A model generated the notes under the pieces. It saw only the letters and a list, made by a program, of their open reading frames with translations, was not told the origin of the DNA and ran no database searches. Shown in pieces: positions 44,747 to 64,000 of a stretch of DNA of 64,000 nucleotides. Origin of the DNA: Chondrilla cf. caribensis (lineage: Eukaryota; Porifera; Demospongiae; Chondrillida; Chondrillidae); the NCBI GenBank assembly GCA_964020155.1, contig OZ026546.1, forward strand, positions 7,278,879-7,342,878. The letters run 5' to 3'. Position 1 is the first letter of the stretch; the number at the start of each line of letters is the position of its first letter. The translations under genes and the position numbers were made by a program.

Positions 44747-45999
44747 GTCGGCACCATTCAGAATGTCATACAAGAACTTCTGAATATTGACATTATCCTT
44801 TGTCTTTGAGAGAAAATCTCCAGAAGAGACGCCTCCATCTTTCTGTTTTCCTTCCCTTACAGCTAGACAAAATATGTGTAAATGTATAGTATATTCTTCG
44901 CTTATCCAGGGCTTTGGAGTGGAACACACTACAGACACTCACTTGGCTCAATCCTTCGATGGAAAAACATCAAGATGTTGTTAGGGTTGGCAACTTGGGT
45001 GGAGAATTTACGACCGAACCTGGGTATATTTATCTTTTCATAGCCGCCAGAATAATCGACCTTCAAAATCAAGAAAAAAAAAAAGAAAAAAAATCAGCCC
45101 CCAGGGAGGATCGAACTCCCGACCCCTGGTTTACAAGACCAGTGCTCTAACCACTGAGCTATGGAGGCGCCGCAATCAAACACTACCATTGCCACTATAT
45201 AAAGTGACGTTTCCGTTACCTTCATCCTCGCGAGTGGAAGTACAGGGTTCTCTGTCTCGTTCGCTAATCCAGCCGTTCCTCGATCGATAAGCTCCTGTAC
45301 CTGTGAAAAGAGAAATATTCCCTCAAGTAATAGCTCTGTGCACTTGTAAATGCGCAGCATACCCTTTCCTCCAAATACCTCAGAACCTCTTCATGGTCTT
45401 GGGGGTCAATCTCACCGTCTGCTAAAGTGATGGTATCCAACAAGAACGGTCTCACGGTCTCAAGCCTAACTGGCTCGATTTTGAAGTCTGTGCCCTTCAC
45501 ATACAGCACTGCAGCATGCCTGCAGGAGGAATAGTAAGGATCTTTGAGCATCATAGGTTGAAAAGTCATCATTGGAGTTTAAATGCATACTTCGGTTTAG
45601 CCTCCCCATCCACCAGTGAGGTGGCAACCGAGGAGCCAGGTTGGGTTATGTAGAACCCCACTTCATCGTCCACTCCAAACTGACGATACTCGGCTTCAAC
45701 TCGACATTCATGCTCATGGCCCCACACCACAAGATCGAAAAACGAAGGGATGAATTCCTCCGGAATGAAGTTCCTCAAGCCGTGACGAGCCCTACAAAGA
45801 GAACACATTCATAGCATCAACTTGGGGAACGTGTTACTACCTTCATGACATGCATCAACACTTTCACAATATCAACTTCAAAAAACACCACTGAACACAT
45901 CCACATTAACAAGTTGGGACATGTTTGCACATTTTTGACATTCACCAACACCTAGACCTCCCCACACACACGCACACATACACAAACGCACGCACGCAT

Positions 46000-46070
<71 letters not shown>

Positions 46071-47543
46071 TTGTCATATACCACAGCCCACCTGTTCTGG
46101 TGAAGGACTAATATATTGAACCAATCTTCGGATGATTCCTGAGGTCTCAGAAACTTCACCTTCTCATTCTTCCAAGCCCTGTGCAGTCTCTCGTCCCTAA
46201 TGTTCCCCAAACCATACAGAGCAATCCTCGTCCTTCCCTTCTCCAACAGAACGGGATTCACAGTGATATCTTCGACACTGTCTGACTTCCCAAAGTAGTT
46301 CACCAGGTTGGCCACGCTCAGGATATCCACAGCACTAAGGTTGCCATCCTAAGGAGACGTGTTTTGGTGAAAAGAGTAAATCTCATCACAGCCCGTATTG
46401 TAGCAACACAAGACGACAGTCTCACCCCAACTGGGTCGTCATGGTTACCATGAATCATAAACACGGGTGTGCTGATGTTGTAGTTGGGGTCTTCGTAGTT
46501 GACATGTTGAAAGCTGCCGGAATGAGAGCAACAACACACTAAATTGTTCCACTCCAATAAACTACACACAGTGAGTGGACCAATCCTAATATTTGATCCT
46601 GTTATTGATATTATAAAGTGCTGAGCCATCAATGTTCTGTTTCATGGATAAGAAAGGTCTAAAATATAGAATAAATTCATTCTAGCAGTGTACTATGATG
46701 TTACCAACCCCATATCTTAGGGAATGCTCAAGTCATAGATATGCAGTACAAGCTAGCAAAGAACAACACATCTATAGTTACATTGGGGTACTGCCTTTGA
46801 TGAGGTAACAGATTTTTCTACTTTCTCCAACTTTTGGGTCTGCCTGTCATAGGTGGACAGTCCACCAAGTGCTGTGTACTTAATGTCCTGTTGGGTTTGT
46901 AACAAAATACAGCTATTCCTTGGTAATACTACATCAACAGTTAGCAATCTTAACTGCACTAATAGGAGTTAAGGTAGCCCCTAAGAGCATCAACTAATGA
47001 GTATCATTTCCAAGTCCACCTTTGAAGTAAAGATGAATCTGTATAATATCTTCTAGATTAGAGATGTGCTTGATATTTAACTTTGTGATGTATTATCAAG
47101 AAATATAACCTCCTGCTACTATGCCCTCACCAGCAGTGCTTGAAGTTGGCAGCTTGCTCGCTCAGGACCTGGAACGTGACTGGTTTATCTCCCATGCAGT
47201 ATGTTCTAAGGAGTTCCATCGTCTTGTGCACGACCTGTCTGGAAGGCTTGTTTTCGTGGAACAAGTCCCCGCCTTGTAAAATAAAGTCAACGTTCCGTTC
47301 TTTCGAAAGCTTCAAAATCTCCTCAAACGTAACAATCGAGTCTTGGCCTCGAATTGGGTCCTTTTCGTTGACCCCGATATGATTATCAGTAGCTGGATAA
47401 TAAGAGGATAACTCGTTGATAAGGAATCCCTGAACCTAAGAATTCGGTAACTTATTAATCTGTGAAGAATGCTTCACACTTTAACGCTTAACTGACTAAC
47501 CGATGAGTATAGTGAAGACATCTTCTTCGCTAAGGTCTTCCAT
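42788..47543 (-). CDS. MRE11: MRE11 double-strand-break repair nuclease
   Basis: Nuclease subunit of the MRE11-RAD50-NBS1 complex, which resects and signals DNA ends. Fourteen exons join in frame: 47543-47501, 47392-47131, 46513-46426, 46348-46092, 45791-45591, 45519-45363, 45300-45220, 45060-44943, 44862-44747, 44599-44372, 44192-43931, 43472-43399, 43105-43001 and 42874-42788, giving 692 residues (human 708). The phosphoesterase motifs are complete: DNH (17-19), [11 protein letters not shown] (55-65), GNHDDP (124-129), and GHEHECR (from 241), with HQNR between. The capping domain contains VDYSGGYE and [11 protein letters not shown]. The C-terminus has a Gly-Arg-rich stretch (exon 11, [10 protein letters not shown]) and a Ser-rich tail ending AKRRKK. 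Intron 7 holds a tRNA-Thr gene. Confidence 0.96.
43699..43877. mobile_element. Family A MITE-like copy, MRE11 intron 11
   Basis: It begins ACAGTGAATCCTTGTTAATTC and ends GAACGGAGATTCACTGTA. It lies about 55 bp downstream of the exon 11 donor. Confidence 0.6.
44677..44741. repeat. (CA)n microsatellite, MRE11 intron 9
   Basis: (GT)n on the sense strand, starting directly after the exon 9 donor GTGAGTGTGTGT. Confidence 0.95.
45096..45167 (-). tRNA. tRNA-Thr (anticodon UGU)
   Basis: A 72-nt cloverleaf on the minus strand. The acceptor stem is GCCTCCA with TGGGGGC (one G-U pair). The D arm is GCTC-AGTGGTTA-GAGC, the anticodon stem CTGGT/ACCAG with loop CTTGTAA (anticodon TGT), the variable loop GGGTC, and the T arm GGGAG-TTCGATC-CTCCC. 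The internal A box (TAGCTCAGTGG) and B box (GAGTTCGATCC) are intact. A long T-rich run directly downstream can terminate RNA polymerase III. A TTTATATA element lies about 30 nt upstream. There is no intron. The gene lies in MRE11 intron 7, in the same orientation as MRE11. Confidence 0.95.
45964..46067. repeat. (CA)n microsatellite, MRE11 intron 4
   Basis: (GT)n on the sense strand, close to the exon 4 donor. Confidence 0.95.
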
Positions 47544-48123
47544 TTTAATTTTATTTCCGCGCGCAGACTGGGAAAAACCCTCACCGCTTGGCTAACCTGG
47601 TATAATACCTACACTCCAAAATCATGTACTGTGTACTGTACATAATATATTTGAATGTATTTCATTGCATGGCATGTACAAAATGAGAAGTGGTTCGAAT
47701 TTGCTATGAGCACTATGTACAAGTTATTGGAACGGCGCGTATGTCTTAAAAGATCCAAGGTAGAACTTTGATTAATATTCTTACTGATATTAATGACAAT
47801 AATAAGAGTATACATACGTATATAATGCATTCACACATGCCCTATACAGAGTTAGGAAAATATGACACAATAAAAAGTCACAAAAACAAGCACACGAAAA
47901 TGAATACCAAACGATACAAGCAAATTATAAGTGTGTGTGTGTGTGTGTGTGTAGTGAGACCATTGTGTTGAAGCGTGAAATGTATAATTACTTACTTACA
48001 GGGAATACAGGTAACATTTAATACATTCTGTTTGTGTGTGTGTGTGTGTGTGCGTGTGTGTGTGTGTGGTGCACAGTTCACATAATTGACATAGCTGTAT
48101 CATGGTGTGGTTGCAGCCGGACA
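47544..48123. other. MRE11-GSK3 spacer
   Basis: It contains the MRE11 upstream region (a CG-rich patch near 47560), then AT-rich sequence with short GT runs (47934-47952 and 48032-48068). No gene was seen. Confidence 0.5.
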
Positions 48124-54368
<6,245 letters not shown>

Positions 54369-54410
54369 TTCAGATTGAAATACACACACACACCGGAATT
54401 CCTCCGCTAG

Positions 54411-54914
54411 TTGAATTCTGTAATTTTACAAGAAAAAGGATGCCACATTAAATATGTGATCGAAATTGAAACAACTCAATTGTATCCGTTTTCCACTGAT
54501 GGCATGAGTACACTCGGGCTTAATGCTGTTTGCGTAGTCGTGGAGTATCTATGGGCTGTCCCTCCATTCACAAAGGGTGAAACAACATACGAATTTAGAC
54601 AGACGGTTAATGTGGTCAAGCAATGTATTGAACTAAACCCATTTGTACACGATGGAAGTTGTCTCTAACAGAGGACACTTCTGAATTCCTTACTTATGGC
54701 ACTCAAAACAATTATTGATTGCGACAACACAAGACGGAACATTTCGAGACCGTTTTTAGAACGCGTGTATCTCCAATATACAACGTACATACCTTTTGAA
54801 TCTTCTCGAGTTGCAACTGTTTTGAAACCTCCGAATAATCCACAAGTTAAGGTATTTACGACTCTCTCCGTGGCTTCTATCTGCCTGCCATTTTCTTGCA
54901 CTATCACCTTCTAA
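54411..54914. other. Unassigned open frames between GSK3 and DYNC2H1
   Basis: Two plus-strand open frames (54411-54668, 85 residues; 54696-54914, 72 residues) and one minus-strand frame (54907-54665). The minus frame has a TTTTAG acceptor-like start and an AAAAG/GTATGT donor at about 54793. None matches a family I know. Any could be leader sequence of the flanking genes. Confidence 0.25.
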
Positions 54915-54916
54915 AA

Positions 54917-54970
54917 TGACGTCATTGTTCAGGGAGTTATGACGTCATGTTTCTTGTGCTCCATGGCAAC
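54917..54970. promoter_or_regulatory. Shared GSK3/DYNC2H1 promoter: two CRE palindromes and an X-box-like motif
   Basis: Two perfect TGACGTCA palindromes lie at 54917-54924 and 54940-54947. GTGCTCCATGGCAAC (54956-54970) follows and resembles the RFX X-box inverted repeat: the right half GGCAAC is perfect, and the left half has one mismatch with a 3-nt spacer. RFX factors are known to drive ciliary genes, including dynein-2 subunits. These sites lie 37-90 bp upstream of the DYNC2H1 start and about 550-600 bp from the divergent GSK3 start. Confidence 0.5.
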
Positions 54971-55006
54971 GGAGATCACGTGAAAGAACACTCGGGGACA
55001 AGAAAC

Positions 55007-63768
<8,762 letters not shown>

Positions 63769-64000
63769 GTGAGCAAGTACAGGTCGAACTGTAGGTGTGT
63801 GTGTACAGTACGCGCACCTGCATGTGTACGTATGTATGTATGTGCATACTTTTGCACACGTGAAGTTACAAGATTATACTGTGTGTATATATGCACAAAA
63901 GTGAAGTGTTCAACCATACAAAATGTGTACATCTATATAAAACTGTATGGATATGTGGTTTTACCGTATGGACTGATATTTTCGTGGGACAAGATTTTTG

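Overview
This window is animal nuclear DNA. It holds eight intron-rich protein genes with recognisable metazoan orthologues, one tRNA gene, and very large amounts of (CA/GT)n microsatellite, minisatellite and small inverted-repeat elements. No bacterial, viral or organellar features are seen. DYNC2H1 implies a ciliated organism. A PNT-plus-ETS factor and a TBRG1-type FYRN/FYRC protein imply a metazoan. The repeat load, modest introns and tight gene spacing suit an invertebrate, possibly an early-branching one such as a sponge, but the phylum cannot be fixed from this sequence. All exon boundaries were read by eye from GT/AG sites, reading-frame phase and family similarity.

Layout. Seven genes run on the minus strand, listed here from low to high coordinate: an ETS-family transcription factor (214-4818, with probable extra upstream exons at 12010-14947 and a distal promoter near 21.6 kb); TBRG1 (21982-27876); TMEM147 (27977-30308); PDE9A (30912-37979); PSMD9 (39888-42076); MRE11 (42788-47543); and GSK3 (48124-54368). 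DYNC2H1 starts on the plus strand at 55007, divergent from GSK3, and runs off the right edge after 13 exons. A tRNA-Thr(UGU) gene sits inside a 159-nt MRE11 intron. For all genes except the upstream ETS exons, the exon phases join into one continuous reading frame of expected length.

Functions. The neighbours do not form one pathway. They cover transcription (ETS, TBRG1), an ER membrane protein (TMEM147), cGMP hydrolysis (PDE9A), proteasome assembly (PSMD9), DNA double-strand-break repair (MRE11), a signalling kinase (GSK3) and ciliary retrograde transport (DYNC2H1).

Repeats. About twenty long CA/GT tracts lie in introns. Nearly all read (GT)n on the sense strand of the host gene, and several begin exactly at the 5' splice site. 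Minisatellites with 20 to 60 bp units fill many introns and spacers. Two families of short inverted-repeat elements, resembling pogo/Tigger-type MITEs, recur. The spacer right of PDE9A carries a diverged segmental duplication.
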